Shown here one piece after another: positions 1 to 12,424 of a stretch of DNA of 64,000 bases; the stretch's first letter is position 1; each line of letters opens with the position of its first letter. The notes below the pieces were generated by a model. It saw only the letters and a program-made list of their open reading frames with translations. It made no database searches and had not been told where the DNA came from. The position numbers were made by a program, and so were the translations under genes. The stretch is from Warburgia ugandensis (lineage: Eukaryota > Streptophyta > Magnoliopsida > Canellales > Canellaceae). The DNA lies in contig CP141126.1 in NCBI GenBank assembly GCA_035236585.1, positions 10,925,001 to 10,989,000 on the forward strand. The letters run 5' to 3'.

Positions 1-530
1 ATCGGACTGTAAAGGAATAAGGCCTGACAAAGGTCTGATTGGTGATCAGACGCCAATGTTATGTACCTTAACCCTTACTAAGTAAAGATGCTCCGAAATT
101 TCTAAAAGATCATTGCACTAATCATTAGAAAGTTAGAGAATGGAAAGAGGAAGGTGATTTTCATTACATTAATTGTTTAATCAATGATTAGAACTTAGTA
201 GCCTTCTAGGATTCTAGTTAATGAGCTTTAATTTGTAATAGCCAACTCAATCACTTGAACAAAGTGGATTGTTAAGGAAAATTCATTAAATTAAGAACCC
301 TCACTATATGATCACAGCCTTGAGTTTATAATTAACAACTGAGAACATAGGATTAGACCTTGAAATCCTAAATTAGTTTACCATGATTTATTGGATTAAA
401 CCTTCGGATCTAGAATTGTCTACCAATGGGGTTAAGTGAATAGTAAGTGCAAATATAAAACTGTGGATCACTAATTGGTAAATGGATGATGGATCTAGGA
501 CCTACCTGGTCATGTATTCCTCTATGGAAT

Positions 531-570
531 AGATGGTCAATGAAAAGTATAGATGGTCAATGAAAAGTTA
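531..570. repeat. 20-bp tandem duplication
   Basis: Two adjacent copies of a 20-base unit beginning AGATGGTCAATG occupy 531-550 and 551-570, differing only in the last two bases. The repeat lies within the LTR-derived tract and looks like replication slippage. Confidence 0.8.
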
Positions 571-904
571 TGCGGTTTATGATGACCTAAACCATCAAAC
601 TTTGATTAAAATAAAGTTCTTATGTACTCAATAGTATATGATTCAGCATTGACAATATCTCTGTAACATCAACAGAGGAGATTGACCTATAAGTCGAATT
701 GAAGAACAAACATAGCCAAATTGGGAACTTTGCCTAAGAGGTAGGTGGTTTTAACATCTATTTGCCTTTGAGATTTTAAATAATCAAATATTAGTTTATC
801 ATGTTTTCTAGTTGAGATTACTTAACTATCATGGAACTTACACTTCATCATGATACCTTGTTTTATGCTTTTTAATAATACAACGTTTGCAAATGAGGCA
901 TGAG

Positions 905-906
<2 letters not shown>

Positions 907-936
<30 letters not shown>
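907..936. repeat. (AT)n microsatellite
   Basis: An uninterrupted alternating A/T run of about 30 bases inside the LTR-derived tract. Confidence 0.95.
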
Positions 937-938
<2 letters not shown>

Positions 939-2569
939 TCATAGCCATGATGTATGTTTTTATATGAGAAACAAAAAAGATATTGCTTATTATATACTTT
1001 TGTGTGTTTTTAAAAGAAATTATTATAATTGAAATTACATCAATCCCATGTTTTGAGATGAGCTACCGAAATGCATAATTTTGCATGAGATATATGATAT
1101 ATATTTTAATATCATTTTCAGATTAAGACATATCTTTGTTCAGGCTAATGAGCCTGGTGGGCAATATGTTAAGAGGTTGTACGGGGTGGCCTCCCGGCCT
1201 CTAACCACCAAAGGTGGTAGGTATCTATACCCAAAGTGACATTGTTTTTGTCAATTGTTGTAGTAGGAACAACCATTGGAGGTGGTCACAGCACCCTTTC
1301 GAGACGTATCTGTAGTAGCGCTGGAGGCTGCGGTTGCTATTCTCTAAATACCGAAAAGGCATGATTCAGTGATCTAGTCATAAGCATAGTGTGCCATAGG
1401 ATTTCTATTTTGTGACCTACGTAGATGAGCTTGATGATGGTCTTTAGATGAATACTCATGACCAACCGACTGATGTGTTCGTCGGAGTGCATATGTGCAT
1501 AGAATGATGTTGTCGGTTTGGGATTGTCGATGTTCGTGGTTTAATCAATGACTACCTTAATACTTTGAGGCTCTTATGGCGTTGGATTTATCAAGTTATA
1601 TGCGTATCTTTCACATAGTCCTTAAGTTATGCTTACTTGTGATTTTCTAATATGTTTTATATTGTAATTTATTTAAGATTACTATGATGATTCAATCATT
1701 TAGAAAAATATATATTTAAAGTGGTGTATGTCTTATATTGACACTATTTGAGTTGTTTTAGCATGAAATCGTGAACTGAGATTAGCCTGTAGTTTAAATC
1801 ATGTTTCTTATCCCTAACTTGATCATTATATTCTTTTGAAATTGCATGAAAAAGGATTTGAGATGCTGTTTAGAATTGCAAGAAAAACTTGGTAAAATAG
1901 ACGTAAAAACTACCTACACAAGTGCAAACTTGTTGAGACATTATAAATGATATACAATGTCTCAGGTTGAAGAAATAGAATAGGGGAAATGAAGTAGAGG
2001 ACTGTGTTAGAGAGTTCAAGATGACAAATCAGATATATCAATTATGTTTGCATTATAATTAATTTAAATAGTAGACTAAAGTAACACTTTAATCTAATAT
2101 GACTTTACTTTATGGATATTTAGACATGTAACTTGAAGGCATGGTTGTGTGGCTGTCACTATGACTAGATTGATTCTGGCAGGTATATTTTAAGTCGTAT
2201 ATGTTTCTTTGGTTTTCATTTATTGTGATTTTCAAAACACTTAGTCATGCTTGTAAATGTGATGGGATGGAGATGGAGTCTCCTTTATTCTTATTTTTAT
2301 AAAAATTATGTTTATCAGGTATTTCGCAATGATATGGGTTAAATGTCTAATGTCCGAAAAACAGAAGAAACTCTGCTAGATTTTCAATAGAAATGTAACG
2401 CTCATTTCGCCAATAATCCTTTTGAGAAAAGAAAAATGGCACTCAGGGTTTTTAAAAGGGCCTTTTTATAAATAAAAAAATATTTTTTGCTATTTGTTTT
2501 CTAAATATTTAGGGCTCTACATTTCAAAAGAATTACAAAAAATGTATTATGAAAACCCGGGTCATTACA

Positions 2570-3179
2570 CATGCACCTTTGTCTCTTGAGCATGTGCCCT
2601 CTCCGGGATTTTGACTTTTATATGTAAAAACTAACCAAACAGCCTCTATTGAGCGGTGGTGCAGCATGGAGCAGCACACTCATAATAGGAGAAATTTGAA
2701 GTGCATTTCGAGCTAGGTGGGCCCATCCAACAATTGGCACAAAAATGCCACTTCTAGATGACCTGCCCTATACACATCTGTTGATTTGCTTAGAATGTCT
2801 AGTAAATCCAGAAATCATGTGCCCTGGACAATTTCAATATATGAAAAGACTCTTTTCGAAAAAAATACAAAGAATGGACTGTTAGAAACTTTTTATAACA
2901 ACCGTCTGAATTCAATAATAAAAAATTGAAAAGACAAAGAAAAGAAAACAGGTCCTCTGATTGGTTAGCTACTACGGGCTTCGGCCAATCCATTGTCGAT
3001 ATCTCCATCTCTGTAAGTGTTAATTTCAGCAAATACCTCCGAGGTAGCACTCCCAAGGACATAAGCAGTGAAAGAAGAAGCTAAAAAAGACAGGAAAAAA
3101 CCCAATCACATTTGGGAGAACCCAAATCATCTAAGTCGTCCAACTGTTCCTTAGGGGTGGAGGATTTGCGATGGCTGTT
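2570..3179. other. Unassigned intergenic DNA
   Basis: This stretch lies between the LTR end and the first SINE. An 87-codon minus-strand open frame is present, but it resembles no family I know and has low-complexity Phe/Leu-rich content, so I treat it as chance. Confidence 0.5.
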
Positions 3180-3192
3180 GAGAGCATGCCTC

Positions 3193-3378
3193 TTGAAGGC
3201 AGCCTTGGTGCAACGGAAAAGTTATGAAATCACGAGTTTAAGACTTGAAATAATCTCTTATAAAAATACAAAATAAAACTGCATACTATAGACCTTTATG
3301 ATATAGGCCTTTATGATCTGCTCCTTTGCCAATCCAATATAGGCAGAAGCTGATGCACTGGGTGGGCTGCCCTTTGTA
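3193..3378 (+). mobile_element. Au-like SINE, full length, with 13-bp TSD
   Basis: This is a tRNA-derived SINE matching the angiosperm Au family as I know it: a box-A-like head (CAGCCTTGGTGCAACGG), a box B (ACGAGTTTAAGAC), an internal TATAGACC...GATCTGC segment and the 3' end GGGCTGCCCTTT. The insertion is bounded by a 13-base direct repeat GAGAGCATGCCTC at 3180-3192 and 3379-3391, which identifies a genuine retroposition event. Inside, a short duplication of the motif AGGCCTTTATGAT has lengthened this copy. Confidence 0.9.
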
Positions 3379-3391
3379 GAGAGCATGCCTC

Positions 3392-4270
3392 CGGTGTCTG
3401 TTCTCGTGCTCAATTATCAAAGGATCGTCTCTCTCTTGCCTTTTCCCATTCTACTTCATAGTCATACACGCATCTTCCGTCACGCGCCTTTGATCTGGGA
3501 GGTGGCTTGATATTTCCCATTTGTAACCCTTTACGACGGACTATGTTCACATGATACACACATTTGGTGGGACCAAACATAGAACATTTCGTTCTTTGTA
3601 CGCTGTCAAAACACACGTGATTTCAGGTGCAAACATAGGAGAGAGATTTCCTTTTACTTGATCGTGACCGTCCACCTAGCATGTTTATCTCCTCAAGGGA
3701 GGAGCTTGTGTAATTGAAAATGCATGTAAAACTTAACAGCCCAGATTCAGGGACCCATGTTAGCCCTCGTCTTGGATAGGCAATGAACCAAAAAAGCATT
3801 ATTAAGATTGATCCTAACGGCCGGTTATTTGTAGAAGAAAGTGGTGGGCTCGGATTATTTCTTTCCTTTTTCTTGAAGATTAAAGAAGCTTCATTAAGGC
3901 AAGAAAATTCAAATAACTTGGTGGACCAATCATCAGAGAGTTGATCCGATGATGGAAGATCTTGGGGGATGACATGTAGAAGATGAACAGTTTGAATCCG
4001 CCAAGCATCTGGACGCACATGTGTACTGATGATCAACCCAGGCAGACACCAAATAAGACTTCTCAGCAGAGAAGCTTCTCCTTTATGTAGTTAATGTAAT
4101 ACTCAAGGAAAACACATACCAGAACTTTCCTATTGACCAAACATATACGCGAAATGAACAACGACCTGGTGGTCTTCCCACCCTTTCTCCATTCAAGCAC
4201 GCCTTTTCTTTGCCTTGTCACGTTGCACAAAAACATCGAAAGCTCATCTGAACCGCGTAAGTATGATCAG
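3392..4270. promoter_or_regulatory. Upstream region of NHL gene 1
   Basis: The non-coding DNA before the first NHL gene has no recognisable coding domain. A W-box core TTGACC lies at 4133-4138, about 140 bases before the TATA box. WRKY factors bind this core, and NHL genes of the NHL3/NHL10 type are known defence- or senescence-responsive genes, so WRKY control is plausible but inferred. The open frames at 3410-4036 on the minus strand show no family resemblance. Confidence 0.4.
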
Positions 4271-4280
4271 CTATAAATAA
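4271..4280 (+). promoter_or_regulatory. TATA box of NHL gene 1
   Basis: CTATAAATAA lies 116 bases before the start codon. A transcription start near 4303 would leave a pyrimidine-rich 5' leader of about 90 bases, normal for a plant gene. Confidence 0.75.
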
Positions 4281-4395
4281 GACTTCCTTCTTCTCCTTCC
4301 CATCACTTCACCAAGCTTCCTTATCCATCTCCCCAAGAGTTAAAAAACCCAAATCCTCCTTCTTCACCTATCGTTCTTTCTTCAATTCCTTCAAC

Positions 4396-5052
4396 ATGAA
4401 TCAAGCCAAAGAAGCACCCTTAAACGGGGCTTATTACGGCCCAGCAATTCCTCCTCAGCAATCCTACAGGCGTGATCGGCAGTGTAACCCGTTGAGAACT
4501 CTTTTCATGGTGATCATATCCTTTTGTATTATTGTGGGCATCGCCGCTCTCGTCCTCTGGCTCGTGTTCCGACCCACCACAATTAAAGTCCATGTCGAAA
4601 GAGCTTCTCTTACTCAGTTCAATCTCAGTGACGACCGAATTCTCCAATACAACCTTTCACTAGACGTGAGCGTGAGAAATCCAAACAGGAGAATTGGTAT
4701 TTACTATGACAGACTTGAAGCTAGAGCTGTCTATGAGGGAGAGAGGTTTGGTTACACCACTTTGCCTACTTTCTACCAAGGCCATAAGAATACCACCATG
4801 ATTTATCCGACTTTCGGAGGGCAAAACTTCATCGATTTGCGGGGTTCTGATCTTTCGGATTTTAACTCGGAGACTGGTAACGGGATTTTCCATGTTGATG
4901 TGAAGATCTATGCTAGGATTAGGTTTAAGGTTGGATCGCTGAAGACGCGTCGGTACAAGCCGGACTTTGAATGCGAGTTGAGAATTCCTTTGGCAGCTAA
5001 CGGCACCACTGCCGGCGGTTTTACGAGGACTAAGTGCGACGTCGATTTCTGA
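4396..5052 (+). CDS. NDR1/HIN1-like (NHL) LEA-2 domain protein, copy 1
   Basis: This intronless gene encodes 218 residues and belongs to the NDR1/HIN1-like family, closest in layout to the NHL3/NHL10 (YLS9) group. Known members are membrane-anchored proteins tied to pathogen response, callose or senescence; the biochemical role is not settled. A short basic, proline-containing N-terminus is followed by one hydrophobic segment at about residues 36-58, then a LEA-2 domain at about 75-190. Family hallmarks are NPNRRIGIYYD (95-105), FYQGHKNTT (126-134) and the C-terminal CDVDF. The ATG at 4396 sits behind a TATA box and in a normal plant context. Length matches the family (about 200-230). No truncation or frameshift is seen. 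The second copy at 21248 is a clear paralog on the same strand. Confidence 0.95.
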   Translation: MNQAKEAPLNGAYYGPAIPPQQSYRRDRQCNPLRTLFMVIISFCIIVGIAALVLWLVFRPTTIKVHVERASLTQFNLSDDRILQYNLSLDVSVRNPNRRIGIYYDRLEARAVYEGERFGYTTLPTFYQGHKNTTMIYPTFGGQNFIDLRGSDLSDFNSETGNGIFHVDVKIYARIRFKVGSLKTRRYKPDFECELRIPLAANGTTAGGFTRTKCDVDF

Positions 5053-5187
5053 TTTTGAGGATTTATTTGCCGTTTTGAACTTCTTATTCTTTCGTTGTTT
5101 CTCTCTATATCTTGCATGTAGTCCATAATTTTGGATGGCCCTGTTCTGTTTTAGGCGGGTGCCTTACTTGGAAAATGCTTCCTCTGT

Positions 5188-5194
5188 AATAAAA
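5188..5194 (+). terminator. Poly(A) signal of NHL gene 1
   Basis: AATAAAA lies 136 bases after the stop codon of NHL gene 1, a typical near-upstream polyadenylation element. Confidence 0.6.
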
Positions 5195-5229
5195 ACATTT
5201 TATGTATACAATGTTCCATACTTGTACAA

Positions 5230-6712
5230 CATATTAGTTCATGCACGTGGGTTCTTGAGAAATACATCCAGTAAGGCGCGACCTCCTGGTAAGTTCCTGT
5301 TAGGCAACACTTCTACATAGGGGGCCTCACCTGGGGTCGATATGGCCCCTTCATTTAATATTCCAACATCAGATTTGTTGAGTTTCAAGATGTTGCCCGA
5401 AAGTTGAACAGCTTTAATCACCAAGCATTTGGGTCCCTCGTATACGTTTAGGTATGTACATCCGTGTATGATATTCACATGGGCAACACCGTTTGGGGGC
5501 TGATTCATATAGTGGTCAATGAAATGCCCGCAGATTAAATGGTTACTTGGAAACCCGCCTATGACTTTTGGTGTAAGAGTGCGTCTCAATTGTGAATGTC
5601 ATGGGTTCAACACTTCTCAAGGGGTGCTGTATCTACCATTAAAAAAAGCAGCCCACCTATGATGTTGCTGATTCAAATTTTTTGTCCTTTTGCACAAACC
5701 ATCCAGCACAGCCCACTTACAGACAACAAGGTACAATGGGCTGGAGGTTTAAGGTGCCACTTTTCTCTTGCTAGGGAGATTTCAAGTAAATTTAAAAATT
5801 AGAGTAATAGTTCAGATAATTTGTTTTATTCTGTTGACATAGCCATTTTCTAGTGGTTGGCTGGGTCCTTGTTGACATAGCCAAGGTTCCTCATACCCTA
5901 TATAAATAAAAAGGGGCAGCCTAGTACACGAAGCTCCTATGGAAAGGGGCGGACCACAAAGGTATATAGTACGAGGTTTCTAGTACCCTATATGCTAATA
6001 AAAAAATAAGGTTGGTTTTTCAAAGGTGGATTACTTAAACGTTGCCCAGTCAAATTATAATTATATAGGCACTATGAGACAAACATTGGTCTTGGCCAAT
6101 AAAAAAAAAAGTGATAGAATGATCTTTACTTAAAATATAATATAATTACAAGGTAAAGGATAATATGCATTTAAGAAGCACATAAGCCAACATAGCCTAC
6201 TGGTTAAGTGGAGGTGCCTCTCCCGTTAGTAACAGGTTTAAGGTAGTCAATTGCATCTCTTTAGGGATATAGAGTGCTAGGACATTAAGTGATATCCCTA
6301 GGATACGCCTGGAAACGATATACATTGAGGGGTATGTTCAAGGATACTTATGAAAAGGGTATATATATGAAGATCCATTGGGTGGTGAGTTACCAATTCA
6401 AAGAAAAAGTACACATTTAAAAATTAAATCTCAACTTGTTATGTATATTGTATATAAGACAAATATCTCGCATACGATGGTTGATGGATTTACCAAGTGG
6501 GTGTTTGCTTTATACATATTACTTCATATATATAATACTCTATATATATTTACATACAAGAAGTAATACGTGGAAGGGTGTTTTAGAAAAAAGGGTATAA
6601 GGAATTTTGAGAAACCAAAATTCCATAACAAAAGGTTACTTTACTGCAATGACTTAGTATCGCTAACTTGAAAACTATTAGTGGGTTTGTTACTAGCAGA
6701 ATTGTGACGCCA
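5230..6712. other. Intergenic DNA with possible tRNA-like SINE heads
   Basis: No gene is recognised. Two short tracts have weak pol III promoter character: 5570-5625 (TGGTGTAAGAGTG then GGGTTCAACAC) and 6184-6240 (TAGCCTACTGGTTAA then AGGTTTAAGGT). They may be heads of other SINE families, but I could not delimit either. A truncated Au-like SINE at 5904-5983 is listed separately. Confidence 0.35.
5904..5983 (-). mobile_element. 5'-truncated Au-like SINE with 10-bp TSD
   Basis: Read on the minus strand this is the 3' half of the Au-like SINE (GGTCCGCCCC, GGAGCTTCGTG, GCTGCCCC). It is bounded by TACCCTATAT at 5894-5903 and 5984-5993. A perfect duplication around a partial element indicates that truncation occurred at insertion, as LINE-driven retroposition produces. 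Confidence 0.8.
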
Positions 6713-8008
6713 CGAGTTTTCAGAAAAAACTTTTGTAAAATTTATTTGAAAATGGTTAGGATCTTGAGTAGATTTTTTTTTTTTTTTTTTTTTTATCTAA
6801 AACATTTCAAAGATGTACCATATATATATATATATATATATTAATTTTCACACTACCCTTCCAAGCCTTGGTGTCTCATTAAAATTTCACATAGAGTCAA
6901 AATAATTTCATAAGAATAAGCACTACCAGAACCCGCTGGTCAAAGTACAAACAATCTTAAATAAAATTATAACTTAAATTAAACCAAATCCTCACATTCA
7001 TATCAAAGCTACTTGTCCCATTACATCATTGTTCTAAATGTTCAAGGTTTTTATTCTAAATAAAATAAGTAACTAATTTCACTATCATTCTTTCACTCTT
7101 CTGCTCCAAAGTTCTTGTATTGACTCAATTTGTTAGTCCTACTTAGAAGATTGACCTGAAATTGTTGGTGAGGGTGAGTACGACTACTCAGTAGAAAATT
7201 CTAAGCTAGACAAAATATGCAGGAAAACATATAGATATATAAAGATAATAAAATGTTATCGATTAATTGAGATCGGTATCAAAACTCGGTAACAATTAAA
7301 TCTCAAAATCTACGATGAATTACATAAAGTATTTTGCAAATCTCAATCCCAAAGAATACAACATTAGAAGTTGTACCCAATATCTTGAACATATCACATG
7401 GCATTAATCTGATCAAACAACAGCATCTTGCTTGATCCATAAAGGCAAATCGTCTAAATCCCTCAAGGTTGACTGACATATCATCTATGTCCATATCACA
7501 ATTCAGTTACTATGCACGTGGAGAGAACCAACCTCTCTTGCCTACGTTTGATCATGAATATCGCATGACCTACGTGGTCCTCATGAGGGAGTAGGGATCA
7601 CACTGAATGAAAGATCCTATGACCCTTCCAAAATTCACAAAAGCCTTTACCTTAGGCAGGTATCAAATTTTCTTTTTCAAAGTGCCAATGGCCAACTGCA
7701 CTTCTAGCATAGCAACCAGAGGGATCTTACAACGTGCATCAGGCTAGGCTCAACTCTTATAAATTGCCTAATTTTAGGCTAAGCACAACTCTCCAAAGTC
7801 GCCTCATTTTTATTCATTAAAATATTTAACATTTCTCATGAGAATTTATATGGAGTCACATTCAATCACACCCATTACACACAACTCCAAAGAGTCCCTG
7901 AAATAGTGCTACTGCACTCTTATTATGCAACCAAGCAGATGGTCTTTTGAGCAAAATCTCAAATCTTGATCAACCCTTTGGGATCGACAAACAATGTATA
8001 AGCATTTC
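6713..8008 (-). mobile_element. 3' part of an older LTR, interrupted by a nested solo LTR
   Basis: The left boundary TGTGACGCCACGAG has the style of a gypsy LTR terminus. Around 7160-7200 the reverse complement reads CTACTGAGTAGTCG then ACTCACCCTCACC, a layout like the conserved segment found before the 3' end of other LTRs here and at 17.1 kb. This indicates minus orientation. The tract runs directly into the solo LTR at 8009 and presumably resumes at 12425; I could not find its other end. It includes a T-run at about 6774-6794 and a (TA)n run at about 6821-6842. Confidence 0.5.
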
Positions 8009-11000
8009 TGTGGCGACCCAGGTTTTTATAACACATTTTATAATACATTTTGTAAAGATAGGGCCCTTAGAGTAAAAAAATTTTGCAAACTAAAGTAGCG
8101 GAAATTCTTTTCTTTAGAATTTGTTTTGTAAAACCTAAGTCACCACTTCATACATAACATAAGTAGAATTTTGTATAAGATAAAATTCCATTGAAGGAAT
8201 ATACTTTTATTAAACTTCAGGATCCATCCAGTGGTTCACAGTACACAGCCCATTGTATCCTTACAATACTTGTCCAAATATACAATCCAAATTACAAAGT
8301 TCAAAATTCAATACATGTTCTAATACAATGTTTCAAGGGATATACCCTGTTTACTTATTCTTCAATTGTTCTTCAAATCTTGAGCTCCTAAGTCTCCTTC
8401 TCTGTATCTGAGATATTGTAAACATTCGAACATTTACAATATCTCAGCAAGCTATGCTTGGTAGGGGATAAGAATGTAAGTTATTGACAGTATAATCTCA
8501 ATATTCAAGTATCCCATAATTCGTTCTATCATAAACACATTCATTAATAAATATTAGTTATAAGGACATTTCATTTCCTTGTTATTTGTGTTCACCTTTA
8601 TACATACATATTGTATAAGGATAAATCCATTAAAAATGTAAAAATAATCAAGCATCATTTCTATACAAAGCTGATCAACTCTTTTCATTATAAGAGATTT
8701 GTATTTCAGCCAGTTACTATACAGGGAATTTCCCTTCTTGGGAAAAATATTGGTAATATACGATTACCTGACATTTCATCATGTCATCCCTTAAGGCATT
8801 TCACTATGCCAATTTCATATGCATCATAGTGCAAAATAATCAAAGACTACTATGCTTGCAGTCTGATCCGTCTGACGCTTGGGATAACTGTTCAATAATC
8901 CACTTATACCATTCTCAGTGGAAATTACAATATCCATGTCCATATGGGAGGACCATGGCTGTCACAGTGGTGGCCTTCCCATAAATGCCCCACCCGACTT
9001 TTAGCCTTTCTTAAGCTTGGTATTCAATATCATCAAGTTTCAGAGAGTGGGTGGCCAAACCCTCTTAACTCTCCTAGCATAGCATCCCCAGGCTTATGCC
9101 TGTTTAAAACAAAACCACAAGCCTCCAAGCTTGTATGTAAAATAATACTTATAAATATCAGACTATCTGTCTGTTTAACTAGGGCTAGAATATTTTCTAC
9201 TTTCCTATTCACTTAGGGTTGTTCTCAATTCTCAACTTAACCATTTAATACTTATTTTCCTCATCATTTGGTTGGATCATATTTCAATTTGAGGTATTTA
9301 CCTTAATATATTGGTATCATACATGTCAATACTTCAAAACATAAGATCATGTATTAGACATGTACCTTCATGTAAAGGCATTCTTAATAATCCACCTACC
9401 TCAATAAGGTATTCTTACTCCTTGAAATCTTCCATAGTCTCAATCAACATATATCTGTCAAATCATATGTATAATGTCATTTTTGTAATCAAGGGTACAT
9501 ACTACATGGTCTTTTGATCATCCTTATGTAGGATAATATGAATCTTTCTTTCTTGAATATCCTATATCCATGGGTTTAATATCATCTATATAAATACTAT
9601 CTATATCATACATAACAATCTAATTTATATAGATGTTTCTTTTTCCTTATTGTTTTTGATCATACAAGATCTCATCTTGTTTGATCATCCTTATCTCACT
9701 TACTATTTTTATTAGGGTTAGATAATTTGCTATCTTTTTATGTTCTTATTATTATTCAACCAATTAGTGTCTTACTTGGTTGAAGATAATTTATTTCTTC
9801 CTATCACTAGACAACTCCTCCTTATTTCAGGATGACCAGTACTTACCAGTTAAAGTCTGCTCAAAAAGTGGTTAATACAACCCTCATGTAAGAAGGCGTT
9901 TAGACCTTTCTTACGTCAATGGGAGGTGAGGGAAAAGCACTTGGCTCTTGTATACCCCCTATAACCACAATGTTCAGAGTCCATTGGAGTGGTACTAGCT
10001 CAACCTTTGACAAGGTTCCTATGAGCTCTTTACCTTAAGTCCCTTCTCTAATTGATTTTAATTAATTTCCATGGATATGCACAATGTCATCCATGGATGT
10101 TCATTATTTTCCTATTTTGGGCCAAGGAAATGATAAATCATTCCTTATATTGTCCTACTAACTATAGCCCTTACTAAATCAAAATCATTCATTCATCTTA
10201 GTTGTCCATGAATTTCTATATTTCATTAGTTTACATTTTTGGTGATTTATGCTCCTTATATCTTAACAATTACTTAACAATTGAATTAAATTTGACAATA
10301 AGTAAATCATCAACTTGAAAGCATAAATCAAATATAAATTTAACAACTATATACTAACATTCTTCCTATGAATATAACTTAAGCTAGTGAAATAAAACTA
10401 ACATGATCCTAAGTTATAAAACACATCTTCTATCATAATGAAATCATGTTTAAATCCTAGTTTACACTAACATGATCCTAAGATAATCAAATCTACTAAC
10501 AAATTACTCATTTAGGGCATATCATACTAAAATTTAAAGATTACACTATCATGCTTTCTAACTTAGAACATAAATCACATTTACACTTCTATATCCAATA
10601 AAAGACAATTAAACTAATTTTATTAAGATTATTATAAACCTTTAAATATGATTTAACCATTAGATCTTAGGTGTTTTCCTTTAGATTAAGGGTTTTAATT
10701 ACCTTTAGGGCTTTTAGTCCATTAAGATCCAAAAATCATATCCACTTGATTTTGTCACATTTCATCCATGATCTAACTGGATTCCATCATAATATCATCC
10801 CTTTAATCCATCCCAAGGATCTGATCATACTTGATCTCATTGATCAAGTGGGTCCCTTTGTATATTTTTATTTTTATTTTAGGGTTTTTCTATCATAAAG
10901 GGTAGATCCCTTATTTTATCCAAGATCTGTCCAAATTAACCATAGATATTACTTTATTATATTATTATATCATCACTAAAATAAATTTTCAAGATCTGAT

Positions 11001-12419
11001 TACCTCAGATCTTGAAGATCTTAGAAATTGGACACTTATTTCCAAAATATAGAAAAATACAGAAAAATACAGAAATAAATTTTAGAAATTTTATGACTTC
11101 ATTAGAAACTAGACATTACAAGATTTCTATAGCTTCTTTCTGATCTCAATTTGGAGTTCATATGACTCCACAATCTTAAATTGAAGTTTTCAGCCATTCG
11201 TAGGGTTCAGATTTGATCTGGGCCCACCAGAATTAATCTCTCTCAATTGAGGGTTCAAACCTTATTAGATTTTCTTGAAAATTGTACCCTAGGGGTTTTT
11301 GACCCTTCTGGATTGATTAGAAAGCTCAGAATTTCCATCTGAGCTCTCTATCACCATAAATTGAAGGGGTTGGTATTTACTTTATTTTTATCATTTTTCA
11401 TTCAAATTAAATTACAGAAAAATAAAAATTACACTAAAACATAATAAATATGAATGGAAAGTAATTCCACCTACCTGATTGGAGAAAAACAATATAATTG
11501 ATGCCCAATTTGAGAGAATTATCTGTTGATGATAATATAGCCCGATTATCCACCTTTTTGTGATTTTCTGTTGTTGGAACCGTTGGATCTTGAAATTGAT
11601 TTGGGTCTTTTGTATATACTGTAGTATAGGATGTTATGGACGGTAGAATTGATGAGATTCTTCTTGGAACGGAGTGCCTAATTGAATTTAGGTCTCTTGT
11701 TCCAATTAGAAAGAGGAGAGAGAAATAAGGAAAAGAGAGTTTGGGGAGGGATGAAGGAGAATTTGGGGCTGAAATTCTAGGGAAGGTTTGGAAATTTCGT
11801 GGTCAAGGTTGTGAAAATTTTTAGAAATTTTTGGGACATATTTATAGCCAAATTTGAATTTTTTATCATTTCTTTTGATAAGATATTTTATTACTTTAGA
11901 ATTTTTAATTACTAATGCATTCTCCATTCCCACTACAATCTCCACTACCAGAAATAATGCACTGAGCAATTATTGGTGCTTCTAGAACGTTGGCCCACTT
12001 TGTGGGCCCCACTTTTATGTGAAAAGACCTTTTTGCCCTTTTTAACTCTAAAATTGGAGAATAATAGGCAATATTTGTCCGAACTCAGAATCGAGCATAC
12101 TTAGTGGCGTTGGAATCATATTTCTAAGTACTTCATGAATATTGAGGTCTTATTTCTTGGATATGGGATATGGGTAAAATTACCATTTTACCCCCAAATA
12201 GAAAAATTAAGGAATTTTCATTTTAACTTAGAATTGAACGTACTTAATGTTGTTTCGATCAGTTTTCCAAGTACATCCATAATTTCTATTTTTTTAATTT
12301 ATAATATAATCTCTATAAAAAGAGAATTTTCAATAACCTAATATTCCAGCCTAGAATTTCTAAAAATTCAAACTTTATTAAATTTCCTTAATAATTTACA
12401 AATATTTGGGGTCATTACA
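8009..12419 (-). mobile_element. 4.4-kb solo LTR (gypsy-like) with perfect 5-bp TSD
   Basis: The plus strand begins TGTGGCGACCCAGG at 8009 and ends GGGGTCATTACA at 12419, so both ends have TG...CA termini. The flanks are ATTTC at 8004-8008 and ATTTC at 12420-12424, the 5-bp duplication expected of LTR-retrotransposon integrase. On the minus strand a TATA motif (GGCTATAAATA, at 11839-11849) is followed by a CT-rich leader (around 11700-11740), consistent with U3 then R. The left end is homologous to the LTR end at 2569, in opposite orientation. No gag-pol remains, so an element has probably collapsed to a solo LTR by recombination. Open frames inside are AT-rich chance frames. Confidence 0.85.
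8408..8447. repeat. Perfect 15-bp inverted repeat, 10-base loop
   Basis: The arm CTGAGATATTGTAAA (8408-8422) is exactly complementary to 8433-8447, around the loop CATTCGAACA. It lies in the U5-side region of the solo LTR, next to the segment related to the conserved ACTGAG motif of these LTRs. Confidence 0.9.
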
Positions 12420-12424
12420 ATTTC

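Larger units (their letters stand above)
1..2569 (+). mobile_element. 3' portion of a large Ty3/gypsy-like LTR (5' end outside window)
   Basis: The last 70 bases, ending AACCCGGGTCATTACA at 2569, are clearly related to the reverse complement of the left end of the solo LTR at 8009, so this is an LTR 3' end in plus orientation. Upstream the tract is AT-rich and non-coding, with an (AT)n run near 907-936 and a short 20-bp tandem duplication at 531-570. No primer-binding site follows position 2569, so this is either a solo LTR or the 3' LTR of an element extending left. The 5-base flank CATGC at 2570-2574 would be one copy of the target duplication; the other lies outside the window. The superfamily is inferred from the terminal sequence style, since no coding domain is visible. 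Confidence 0.6.

Noticed and set aside
4420..5126. Minus-strand frames across NHL gene 1
   Set aside because: Antisense shadows of the 218-codon gene; the plus frame has the full LEA-2 family signature.
6184..6300. A second SINE family
   Set aside because: Box A and B-like motifs are present, but no boundaries or flanking duplication could be found, so it is only mentioned in the regional note.
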